Shown: positions 43,374-55,430 of the stretch, piece by piece
How the letters are laid out: each line of letters starts with the position of its first letter
Numbering within the stretch: the first letter of the stretch is position 1
Origin: Paragonimus westermani
Lineage: Eukaryota > Platyhelminthes > Trematoda > Plagiorchiida > Troglotrematidae
Reading direction: 5' to 3'
DNA: 64,000 bases
Assembly (NCBI GenBank): GCA_008508345.1
Contig: QNGE01003033.1
Location: 1-64,000 of the forward strand
Notes under the pieces: model-generated
What the model was told of the DNA's origin: nothing
Databases searched by the model: none
Seen by the model: the letters and a program-made list of their open reading frames with translations, nothing else
Position numbers and translations under genes: made by a program

Positions 43374-46300
43374 AACACCAGCTAATTCAAAAGCTCTGCA
43401 CAGTTAGTTAGCTTCAACCCCAACTCTGGGCCGAATTCCAGTGATACCACTTTTTAAGTTGAACAGTACTCACAACTGATCGCAGACTTAACATCCAAAT
43501 AGACTTTCGAGCAGGCATGTTTTGAATTGAACCATCTCACTCGAACTTCGCTGTTGTTAGAGCTCGTCATATCCTTGCCAGGACCAGGACAAGAGTTCCA
43601 GTCAAGCTTTCATGAGACAGCTGTGTTGACCACTGCTCCACTGACCGAATTATCACATCTGACAGTCCAGCCACTTTCGCTCGTGAGTAGTGATCGGAAT
43701 GCCCGATCGCATCGATGGGACACAGTTATTGTCTGTTAAATCTAGACGATAACCGCGCCATACGAGTGTGAACGTTGCGACCAAATGTGAGGGACGTTCA
43801 GCTTGAAAGCAACCAAATTCTCGACCAATCATCAGTATCACGTTTGTCAAACGCCTGTAGCTGCAGTAACGTCACAGCAACATAGAGGTGGTTTCCTGTC
43901 AGAATTGTCAAAAAAAACGTCGAGTATTCATTGGTTTTCACAGATATGTTCACAAACTGAACTGTAACCATCGCTTCGGCCAGTTTTGTGCTAAAATGCG
44001 AAACTTCTCAAAGTCTGCGTGACGCATTTGAGTCTTTGAGATGTTTCGAGCGGGTGAAAACCCGGTATAGTCGAAAAAATTTCACCTAACCTGGGCGGTT
44101 GTATATTCACCCAAGACACCCACGTATTAGTACAATAAGTCTGACTAAGTGGAATGTACATCCCCCGCAACAAAGTTATGCAAGCCTTACATGTTGCCAG
44201 GACAATTTCGCCTTATTCTTGTCCAAACCGCCATTCTTGCACAGGCACTTAAAATTGGAACAAATTCAGTTATGCTGTGGTACCGTCAGACCAAAATCAT
44301 GACCCAACACTAACTTATAAAACAAACTTCAGGTGCTAGAGGATATGCTGTGTTTTCTCGTCCAGTAAAATTTCTGCTGCTTCGACGTTTTTCCTTCGGG
44401 ATTTGCTCTGTTCACATGGTGAAACGAGGGACTTAGATAACCGGCAATGAAATGAAAGATTTTTTTGTTTTTCAACAGGTGCGTTGAAGAATGTGGAGTA
44501 TTACCAGAAGATTTAAAAGTTTTTACACGCCGTCGGACACCAATTGAAAATTTCGCCGGATATCACACACATTCAGTACGGTGAACAGCCCGTAGCGTTT
44601 TCCCACAAGCGGTGAATAGTGTGATGCAGTGTCTTAGGGCTTAACTCACCAACAAATGCCGCTGTCTGCACAAAAATTATGTAACAGACGCATAATTCAA
44701 CTGTGGTTAAGCTACAAGAAATGAATGAAAACATGTCGCTGAATCATCGGTATCAACTACACTGTTTGTTGCGGGCCAAATACTGGCATTTTGTTTGTTT
44801 CGTTTACGAAGAAAGAGTGATCCGAATGACTTCATCCACGGAGAGACTAATAACTCACTCTTTTGAATGTTGTAACCTGCTTCACCCGACTTGCTAACAG
44901 TGAACTCGCGCTCATCGTACGGAAACATCCTTACTTTGCAGAGGGAGCGATCTAGTCACAGTAGGTGACAATCAAGACTATAAAATTTATGGCAGTACGC
45001 TATTGTAGTTTGCACTGCCCTTCAATTCTTCAAGTCGGCAACAGATTGGAATTTCCCAGCAAGGCAACGATTTGGTTCATTAACATTTTATCGCATCTTC
45101 AAGGGGTTAGGTTCTTCAGGCCCAACTTTAACCCACAAAATCAATGGGGCTTGCCGATCACCCAAACAGATGAATACATCAAGATGTATTGCACGACGAT
45201 TGCATTTACAGCCGCCTGACTCCTACGAGCTCCAGTACGCTATGGACAACTGTCTGAAGTATGCCCAGTTGACATATAAAAGTTAAGAAACAAAATGACT
45301 AGTGCGAATCGCACGATTCTGCTGGAGAATTATGATGCTAATGTAGACGCATAGGTCTGTCATAGTTTCTACGAATTTTGTGCACGTTTCAATCTGTATG
45401 AAGACAAGTTATACTGAACTCATCTGGATGTTTTCTATCATGAGTTGTCCACTAATTACCTAAAATTATTGCTTTTAACTTAATAGTTGGAGCAATATAG
45501 GTAAAAGATGGGGATGGCTAAGTAGACTTGTCGCATGATTTATGACATTTGATAAGCGACCTCGGAGTGTACTGTTCGTTCGCATCTGCATCTGAAATTA
45601 CATCCAGAAAAATCATGCTAGCTTTTTTCCGCAGGTCGATTAATTGACTGGTGCTCTATCAGAACACTTTCATCGTGTGCAACTACGAGTGGCAGACAAA
45701 GTAACCGAATCACGAAAACTTGCGATAACCTCGGCCCTATCTCCACTTCCATATAGTCCCTTTTTGGCAACACCGTGTGTGAGCGCCGGATTCACAGTGT
45801 GCACATACTCGCCTTTGCGAACCACACTCCCAACCCACTTAACATGAACAGACTCCACTATCTAGATTCACATGAAGTTATGAACAGATTCGGGTCATGG
45901 ACGAAGACAGACACGTGTATCAACATGAAAATAACTCTAGGGTTACATAGGTTGTACGTCGGAACACAACTCTGAGCATTAAACACATTACATAGAAACA
46001 GTAGTGTATATTTGTCTGGTGAATATTCGGAGCACCGACTAGAAATGACTGTTTTCTTCTCACGGTACCACTCCAACACAACATCAGTACATTTGCATTA
46101 TAAAAGCGATATTCATTAATGAATGACGGTGCTCAATACCGTCCACATGAGAGTTATAATACAGCGACATGGTGATAAATTTAGATACTGAAGCGGAGTT
46201 CACATAAACTAGGAAATATGTACTAATCGGAGAAAGCAAACATTGAATAAACAGCAGATTGGATGATCGTCAACAAAACCCACACGAGATGAACAAGTTA

Positions 46301-46414
46301 TCGTCCGCTAGGCATGTCCGTTCAAAAGAATTGCCCATGAGTGTTTGTAAACATAAGGCAAAAAACTAGATGAATCAATGATAGGTAGATCGGTAGATTT
46401 GATAATTTGGAAGA
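43374..46414. other. No recognised gene
   Basis: One strong acceptor (tttttgtttttcaacag, ending 44478) precedes a 34-codon open stretch up to a gtgaac at 44581. Otherwise no gene or element recognised. Confidence 0.4.
44479..44580 (+). CDS. Possible short exon of an unidentified gene
   Basis: Begins after the best acceptor in this part of the window. The open frame reads CVEECGVLPEDLKVFTRR and then RTPIENFAGYHTH up to a weak donor (cg/gtgaac). No homologue recognised; both other frames contain stops. Confidence 0.18.
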
Positions 46415-46824
46415 GATCCAATTGCGGAAAATCTGAGTTTCCGTTGGACTCGAACCACCGACTTAAACAGCATGCGCAAACGCGTAAGTGTTCTACCACT
46501 CGATCTACGAAGCCACGCCAGAAGTTCAGGAATTTCACATTTGGACCTAGTTACCGAAACCACTTATCGGTAAAAGAAATTTCAATACTCATCGACGGTT
46601 CTGGTGGATTCCAAGGTGAATTGACAGAGAAATCCTGCTTGAACAGTCAAACTTCTGGATCAAACACACACAGTGGACTGGGTGGGCATCTAGACATAAT
46701 TGTGAAATTTCTGAGCTTCCGCCGTGGTCTGATTGACCAGACGACAATGTACCCACTGCCTATGGACATGCTGTCTTTATCGCTGGTTCGAATCTGATCA
46801 AAGTCAGATTTTCCACAACTGGAC
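46415..46824. mobile_element. Second inverted SINE dimer
   Basis: Left monomer on the minus strand (46415-46555: tail, tRNA-like part 46434-46515, start of head), right monomer on the plus strand (about 46583-46824: full head, diverged tRNA-like part, tail with gaaaat...ccacaactgga). The heads face each other as in the 16.5-kb dimer. The tRNA-like part keeps the B box (tggttcgaatc on the right, ggactcgaacc on the left) but both monomers are more diverged. No clear flanking direct repeat was found. Confidence 0.65.
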
Positions 46825-48999
46825 TTCTTCTACATGAATTGTTTTGCTGAGCTTAACAACCCAACAATGGCAGGACTTGGCATACACCCCTCAGTGACAA
46901 TCAAAGTAGACTGACAATTCCAAACTATCAGGTTGATCAGTGAACGCAAGTAACCAACGAAAAGCCAGGAATTTAGAGTGGTAGGATCCGAAATAATCAT
47001 CACATTTGAATGTACATTTTTAGATTGGCCAAATTGGCTAGAATATTGTTCTCAAGTTTAATTACTCGAGTCGGAATTGGAACTTTTTCGCAAGTGCAGT
47101 GGCAGCCCCATCAAAGAGGTACTGAGCCATGTGAACAACACCCACTATGATAGGTTCGAACGCCAAGGCATGCACCATCAGTGAGCCCCAACGGATATCA
47201 CACTTGAAACATTAATTGTTAATTGGTAGTTTGACAGGTGGGTTGACAAATGAATGTCAAGACTATGGTTAGGTATTATTGTAGTTTATTGGTCATAGTT
47301 TCGCTTAGTTTTAAATTGGCTGAATGCCCGCACTCAACTTACGCATAGAAAAGTGAACGAATGTTTTTAGCGTAAAGGCTGCAAATCGGAAAACAACAAA
47401 GACATCCACTGCATTCAAACGGGTGCCTTTTGTCGTACTGGTGGATTTGTTTACGGCACGTGGGTTTATGCAATACATTGTTCCTGCTGTCGGTATCCTT
47501 CTGGACACAACCTTACCACCTGGTTGCGTTGGGATAAGAAGTTCGTTAGATAGCTTTCAAACGAACATTGAAAAACGTGCGCTATTTCGTGCGTGGTCTT
47601 AGTGCAGAAGTGACAGCGGTACATCACATCACAGCCCTATTATAAATAGTCTACTGGGTAAATTGAGCAGCTTAATCCTGCTATTTGCAATACATTATGA
47701 GAAAGTCGCACAAATCTACCGTAAATCGCGCTTCTGTGCGGGGGTTGTGCACAGCACTGTCTCGTTATCGCAGGAATAAAGGTTCTGTCGTAAACACAAT
47801 GAATACAAATCAGTCCACTAATCCATCACCTTTCAATAAAGCGCAACAACGCATGGAGTTATTTCTCTCCACAACCTTCGGTTAAAAATCTAATGTAGTC
47901 AAATAATGAGTATAACTTCAGACATCCCGATGATTACTTACTAAACGGCGCTGATACCACCTAGTAAATTTTTGTATGCTGGGATCCGTCGTGAAGCAGC
48001 AGGAAGTTACTGATATTTAACAACCACATATGAATCATCTGACCAAAAATCGGTTTAATGAGTCACTGTCAGCTCACAGGAGAGGACCTGTCTGTTTGTC
48101 AACGTTAGTGCTTCTACTGTCAAAATGATACTGGACCTTGACGCGGTGTGGAGGCCCACGCACCTCGATAGCCCATTGAGCAAAACGGGACGGTGTGATT
48201 GTAATGAGTCTGGACTGGAGCGGTTTCTTGATTAGAGAAGTTTCAGCCAATCAGTATTTGCACACAAGCTACTACAGACGGAATTATGGTCACACTGGCG
48301 TCAACCAATCGCAGACAGCGATTAGTTGCTGTTGGATGCGTATCTGTTTCAAATAACCGAGTTGCTAGCTACAAGGTCGTGAAACAACACAGCAAGAAAA
48401 TGGCCATTCAAAACGTGAGGACGTCTGTCGCTTAATAGCAGTCTTAAATACGGTTGCTCCTTTAAAAAAGGGTGCTGTTTTTTCAACGAATGAAGATTAC
48501 TTAATGCCGCTCAGATTCATGCTATGATTTTCCTCCAACGACAGAAGCAACGAATCTCGAAAGCACATTAGGTTAAGGTTTGAAGAATTACAGTCTGTTT
48601 GCCCTCAAGGTTTGGGATTAGAAGAAGGCTGTCATTTCTTAGGAGAGTGATTCTAGTTCTAGTACTAAGTCGTCTACCCGCTGCCTTTGCAGCACAAGTG
48701 TTTGAGCCGAAGATATTGACTGAAAACTTTAATCATTCTTTTTGTGCAGTTCTGAGTCTTCTGGCAGTATCTCAGCTCATAAACACTATTGATTCCACAA
48801 TGCATCGGCAGCCTCATACTCTACGCCGGGTGGTCTTGTTTGCTGAATACAGCGGTGTGGATTGGCGATATGCTACTGCTGACCCTTCTCACAATGCCCT
48901 ATTCAGCTCAATTTTCAGACCTCTCTTGACCTCATTCTGGTATTTAATATACCGATTCTAAGACAGGTATAAACAATCAGTATCACTGTCCTACTGAGT
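46825..48999. other. No recognised gene
   Basis: A plus-strand frame at 48599-48961 (120 codons, non-ATG start) has no recognised motif and directly precedes an RTE fragment. Nothing else supported. Confidence 0.4.
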
Positions 49000-49437
49000 G
49001 CTAACTTAAATCACTCCGTTTCCAATTTACATACTCCCTTGCTTAGGCTTAGAATGCGAGGTAACGTGGGTGCTTTCAACGTTCACACTCGGACATATAA
49101 ACCCATAAATCGTCCCAACCCGGATGTTAGAATTGTTAAGTGTCAACATGTATTGCGTCCCATGGATCGGGCTGCAGCTTAGCGATCAGATTTTCGAACT
49201 GACAATATCCGCACTGTATTGGTAGTAAATTCAGACGGCTGGATTGTCGGTTCTGCAAGTCAGGTTGAAGTAAACGGCAAAACAGCAACCACTTTAGTGG
49301 ACTGGATTCCCGTCGACAGTACAGTAAGTGTTGTCTGGGTGAAATGTAAACAAAAATTACTTCGCACCAGTTCGAGGAGTGACACTATCATATGCTGGAT
49401 AAAATTTGACGTTTCGGTGAGGGTTGTACCAACGTAG
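49000..49437 (+). mobile_element. RTE/SR2-like fragment (copy 3), endonuclease start
   Basis: ttgcttaggcttagaatgcg and then VGAFNVHTRTYKPINR match the endonuclease start of copy 1; VEVNGKTATTLVDWIPVDSTVS, in the frame 49219-49437, matches the LLDWxPVDS segment. The same leader occurs before copy 4. The rest of the element is missing. Confidence 0.6.
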
Positions 49438-52400
49438 CAATTTACTTAAGTTATCAAATGAATCCTGTGTTGCTATGTGGAAGTATTTGTCTGGAGTACT
49501 GTTGTAGTTACAGTTCTCTGAGTATGTACCCTCTTATTGTACTTTGGTATGTATGCATGTAAGAGGGTATGTGGCTGGTTACGTATAATGGAATTTTATT
49601 GGTACTGGCTAACATCCTCCGACTGTGGTATTTATACTTTTTCGCCTATTTCCGTGAGGAGTGAAGTTATGCAAGCTAAATTGAACTTTCTACAAATATC
49701 TATCCAGAACGGTTATCCAATGCTTTTCACTTAGAAGATGATGCAGGCGATCAAGCTAAAGTCTAAATCGTACTCCATAGATGAGGAGTTTTATTCTACC
49801 ACAACTCAGAGGAAAATCTTCGACTGTTGCGTATACTTATCTGCTTGCCCGGTTTGACGGACTTATATAGGTTGTACAACAAGGCGCTTGCTTGGCAGAG
49901 TACGTGAATAAACTCCCACATGGTTAAACAGTGGTGAGCTCGACTACTGCATATTTGACCTAGTTTGGTCGTTTCGTCCATACAAAAGATACTTTACAGA
50001 TTGTCTGCCGACTACAAGGAAATCCATCCACAATAATGAGGCTCCATATGCTGATCTTTGCCGAGCCAATCAGTACTTGCGTGTGCAGCAGCGTGTGCCC
50101 TGCAGAATTTAATGCAAACAACCTCACAGTTTGGATTAATGATAGTGGAACAGCTATCAAACACAGTGTCTGTGATCTTCATTGATGAGTTTCTCACTCA
50201 TCCTGATTACTATTCTCGTATCTACCCAGCCTGATAATGAAACACAGAAAATAAGCTTTGTTTGTTACTCCGGTTTTTTTTCATACACCAAGTTTTAGAA
50301 TTCACTCAATCCAGAACGGCTAGATGACAATAAAATATTATAAGACCATGTAGGGTTTTAGAATTAGTTGTCCTATACCAAGGTGCTATACCAAGGTACA
50401 GTAGGCATTGTCGGCGTCCAATTAAATGAGATGAGTGATAAGCACAACGGAAATTTATCTGATACTCTTTTAATTTAATCATGTGTAGGAAAAGTGAATT
50501 GGGAGTAGCCACCGTTTAGGCATACGATCATCTGACGTGTGTGTATTTTTATTAATCCAAACACTTGTGCATACGACAGATGGGTCCAGTACTTACTGAG
50601 ACAGACATTCCTTAGAGCGAGCATATAAGCCGGGGAACCTGCAAACATCGGAATGTATGCACTGTTTTCATGGATCGACAACCCTGGGAAAGATAACCAT
50701 CTCGATCACAAACGTGTGCAGTAGGCTTGACTAACAGTTAAAATCCTACCGTGCTGTCATGTGTAGCATTTAGCAAATTGGAAAAAGTGAAACTGTCTTA
50801 TTGGCGCATGCATTCGAACACACAAGATATTGTGAACCGACCACATTAATCAGTGTGCTGTTAGTCGCTCCTTCAGAGATTCATGCTCACTCACAAACGA
50901 TCATGTAGGAAGATTATTTTCGATTGTACATAGAAGACTACCGTTAGCTTTAAAGGAGCTCCGTAACAGCTGAAAGTAACGCTTACGATGAACGTCAGCA
51001 AGAGTACCATAGAGCGGACATGTCATGACCGTCCTTGGCTGCAGTATCGGCGGATTCAAATGCCAGTTTTCATCCTTGATGATCACAATGATCATACTCT
51101 AGAGCTGGTTGAAACTAATGTCTTACGGATAGTTCACTGGAACTGTATCAGCTTTAAGGATGAAAGGCATATAGATCCAGACGACAGTGACAAATGAAGA
51201 CGCCAATGAAGTGCCTTTCAAGGGATGAAGTGTGCAATGTTTGGAGGATAAGTTACAGGCGGTTGAGTTGGTTAAGGTCCACACACAACTGGCAGTGAGA
51301 GTGATATTACTAATCCGTAGGTGACAAAAAACATGCAGTTTTTGTAAATCGAAAAGCTTTTGTTACAATGTATTACATGGGAATATTTAATATTCAATCA
51401 AGACAGTGCCTGAGTCGGTAAGTTCCATATGTCAGGTTCCGCGGAGTATATAGATTAACCTGACTGGCCTGCAATATTCATTAAAACTCGACCGATAATC
51501 TGCAAAGTGTGCCCGCTGTAAACTATACGTCTTACGGTCCTCGGCTCCGTAACATTAGTAAAGGATGTTACGAAACCATAATGTGATAAGAGTTGAGCCT
51601 CCTTCGATTTATTTGTGTGAAGATGATGAGCTGAAGAACATCATTCGAAGGTACATATGTCGGAGTAGACTTACGGTGTTATTTTGACTTCCATCGCTGA
51701 TACGTCAAGAAATTAGCAGGCTTTAAATAACTCCCATTATCGTGACCTGTAATCATATCATTCAATACGCGGTGAAAAGTGGACACTGTATGAGGAAAAG
51801 TGGCAAAATTGACCATAAAGTACAGACTGATCCTACAGTCTTGTGGCCGCGTGTCACACCGTGAAGTTTTGGCCATGATAGTGGATCCCATCCAGTTGTC
51901 TGAACTTACCACACAATACGTGTTCGCCTGTTATCCAAACTGTCGTGATCCTATCAGCCTAAATATAGGGTTAAAAGATGTGCGTAGTACGCCTACCTCG
52001 ACAACACGACATTCGGGACTCACTGAACGGTCTGCTACAATTTATGCATTATGAATGGGTCCCAATCGGACCGATTCCAGATTCTGTTGCTTTCTATTGA
52101 TGACAACTGCGCCGTCTAGTATATATAAAATACCTTCGTGAGAAGCCATCAAGCTACCAATATTACGTCCTTGATCACAAGGGCAGACAGGGTACTGGTT
52201 ACTGAGACGTGGGTATGAGCAACTGAGACCAGTGGTATGCATTCACCAGACGATGAGGATGGTGAGACTAGTTGCTGAAGGTCATCCAGCTTGACGCTCC
52301 GCGCTCATCACACTGATATAAACATCTGAGTCCAGTCAGAAATGAAAAAACCAAAACTCATCGTGGATTTTACGCCCTGGGAAGTGTCTCCAGCATGAGT

Positions 52401-54419
52401 GTGTCCGTCTGATCATTCAACCTTATTGTGAGAGCGGTAACAAATGAATGGTGGCAGTTAGATGATGTTCTTTACTAGGAGCTTGTGTACGGAATATCTG
52501 TTCAGATTTGTGTGCGGCCAAAACACACCCTGTTGACATGATGATTTCCTCACCTATATCGCCAAGACTGAGAGCGAGATGGTGTTTCAGTCATCATCAC
52601 TTTGTATTGAACATGGTGCTGAGGTAAACAGTTACAATGTTTCTCCTGCTGCTGAAATATGGTATAGATGACGCCTGTTTTAAACACGAGACAGGGACCT
52701 GAATAAATCAGAATTCTATTCAACGCAGGGGTCGTCCAAACACTGAGTATAGGGAGCCTTAAGTGTTTCAGCTATTCGTTTGAGCAATCGACGCTTATGG
52801 TCTGCGTTCAGTCGAAAGAGAAGAGGACAGAATTGTCGAATTAGTGTCATCGTACTCCCTATGCACCTCTTAGTACGTTGATGTGAGCTAGCCGGTTCAG
52901 CTTCGCTCACTGGGATTGTTTCTATTCGTCATCAGACTGATCGAACGTTTAGGGGGAAGACGTTGCAAGTTGGTCACTCTCCACCCATTTGCAGCTGAAG
53001 TGGAAACTTGTATAAGTACTTCATTGTTCCCCAAAAGTTGTCCACCACCGAGCGACTACGGGTAAGTCGGACATTTAGAGAACGCAACTGAAATGATTCC
53101 GAAAAATGACTGAATTCACTCGAACAGAATCACCTCATCATCATTGGCGTCAGCCTTATGCTAAACTAAGTGGTTCCGCTTGCCAGGCAAGAGGTCTGGA
53201 AGTTACCATTGATGTAAAAACTGCAGCGAGTCTAATAGAGAAGGCTTATGTATTTTCAAGATCTGAGTTTACAACACTGCTGTTCTACATAGAGATGCAG
53301 TCCCAAATTTCGCCAAATGAATATCACAAGAAAATTATAAGAATCAGTCTGTACAAGCTCACCTACTTCGAAGTACCCGGTTGATAGTTAACGGACCCCA
53401 AAGTCCTTTTTGCACCTGATGTATGGAACATAATCACATCATGGGGTGGACCACGTCTAGCGAGGATTACCGGAGCGCAGATCAGAAATACCACAGAGCT
53501 GCTAAAAATCAGAACCGAATGTGCTTACAAACAGAGTAAGCCTGGCGTTATGGTTTAAGTTTGTATCTGTAAAGAACTAATCGTTAGACCTCATATCAGG
53601 TAAGACGGAACGGCTGTACAGACTAATCTCACAATAGATGCTACAGAACGTTTCCGTATCATGTTGAAAGAACACGTTAAACTGCAATCGGGAGCTGTTG
53701 CTAAAAGCGGTTATTTCCTGCCTGATACCCCTGTTCCCTTGGGTTACGAATGCCGGTAACCCGGCCTGGCGGCTGCCACGTGAAAGAGTGAAGTTCTATT
53801 GGATGTTCAAGACACAGAATGAGACCGTGAGGTTGGAGATAAGAGAAGTGATAAAGGCGTCAGTTCTGGGTTGTGGAACTAAGAGTACCGTCAGAGTGAG
53901 ATTGGACTTCGGCGCGGTGTGACGGTTTGTATATCATAATAGTTTATTGGGCTGAACTGGAAGGTTCGATAATCACACCGAAAGATTCATTCATACTGGG
54001 AAGGCCAACAGGTGAGGGTCTGGTGAAGCACGGTCTCTTGGTCTTTCGGACTCGAGGATGGAAGAAGGTTTGCATGTTTTCTCCCAAAGTACACCAATTT
54101 TTGCATACTGTCACCTACCTTTTTCCTTGCAGCTCAGCTTTTTGAGTTACATATTTTGGCTGAGAACCCCAAATATCCTTATATCAAGATCTCGACGTTC
54201 AAATACAACTCGAAATTATTATAACATTAATAGGTATATACCGTGTTAACCGTCTCGCATCACAAACTGGGTCACTCTGTCTTCTACATACAACAGGATG
54301 AATACACGAAAACATGTTCTATCCAGCTTAGTCATCAGACCTTTCCCAGACACTTTTTAAATGCATACTGTAAAGGTCCCGCAAAAAATATAATTAATCT
54401 AGTCAACGTTGTTTCAGTG
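49438..54419. other. No recognised gene
   Basis: Short open frames on both strands (for example 51800-52054, 53106-53384, 53698-53922) show no family motif. No repeats recognised. Confidence 0.4.
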
Positions 54420-55430
54420 AGTCCTACCTCTTACCACCCAGCCTGCAACTTCTGTCATCCCTTGCTTAGGGATGGAAAATGAGTCATTATAGACGCTTTA
54501 GAGGTTCGAACTCTGAAAGAGATAGGTCAACAGACCACTCGCGCACGGACGTTAGACTGGTTGGATATCAGTGCGTGCTGCATTCCGGAGACTAGAACCC
54601 AGGATGGTGGTCAGCGCATCGAACTGATAATACCCACACTGTCTACTCAGTATTGGTTGTATGTTTCGGATGACTCCACGGCAGTCGCTACCGGTCATAC
54701 TGGAATAGGTATAGCCCTCAGCACGACGGCCTCATCGTCATCAAGAAATTGGGTTCTCACTGGCAGTAGACCACGCGATATCGACTCTGCAGATTCCGTT
54801 AACGTCGACCAGAGAGGCTCTGCAGCCATGAAGTGCAAACTGCTTCTTCCAAACTGCTAGGATTACACCGATCTAATGTTGGTCAATGAATTTATGGAGG
54901 TTGTTGACCCGTTCACATAAGCAGGAAGTTGCATCAGCTGCGGTTGATGTATTAAGAATGAAGTAGCATCGTGCATCCCGAAGACTAACATGGTATTCGA
55001 CGATGTAAACCACCTGCTGCGACAGAGAGACATTTACCTGAGGCTTAAAGGTTGCGTGTATAGGACGACAATGCTACTTCACAGCGGCAAAACTTGGCCA
55101 CTGGTAATACACGATGGGAATCGCGTTCATGTATGTGACCGTTGATGTCTGCATTCAGTCGTTGGCATCGATTGGCACCAACCGGCAAGCAAACAAAAAG
55201 TATTTGGTAGTGATTGTCAAACGATTTACCCCATGTACTAAGGATGCCAACTAGTCGTCTGCCTTGCTGAACACTGTTTGCCAACGCTATGTCTAATTGG
55301 CTCCAAATGCGAGGTGGACCAAAGTTGAACTGGCATAGAGAAATGAAGTCGTTTCCAAAGGGAGTAGCCATTGCAGGTCGGTTCATCTCCCCAGTCGGCG
55401 TACTCGCTAATGAAGTTTCACTTCCACCTA
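54420..55430 (+). mobile_element. RTE/SR2-like remnant (copy 4), internally deleted
   Basis: The endonuclease start is at 54490-54860: ALEVRTLKEIGQQTTRARTL, ISACCIPETRTQD and GHTGIGIAL. From about 55010 the + strand reads LLRQRDIYLRLKGCVYRTTM and SGKTWPL, then WHQPASKQKVFGSD, which is the C-terminal domain (LRHLWRRRDIRL..KGRVY...E TWP). Nothing of the RT core lies between, so about 1.5 kb is deleted. The C-terminal part has stops. Confidence 0.68.

Noticed and set aside
48599..48961. 120-codon protein-coding gene
   Set aside because: No ATG at the start, no recognised motif, and no splice context that stands out.
52716..52910. Further RTE C-terminal fragment
   Set aside because: A short similarity to 55130-55190 was noticed, but translation of either strand gave no family motif.
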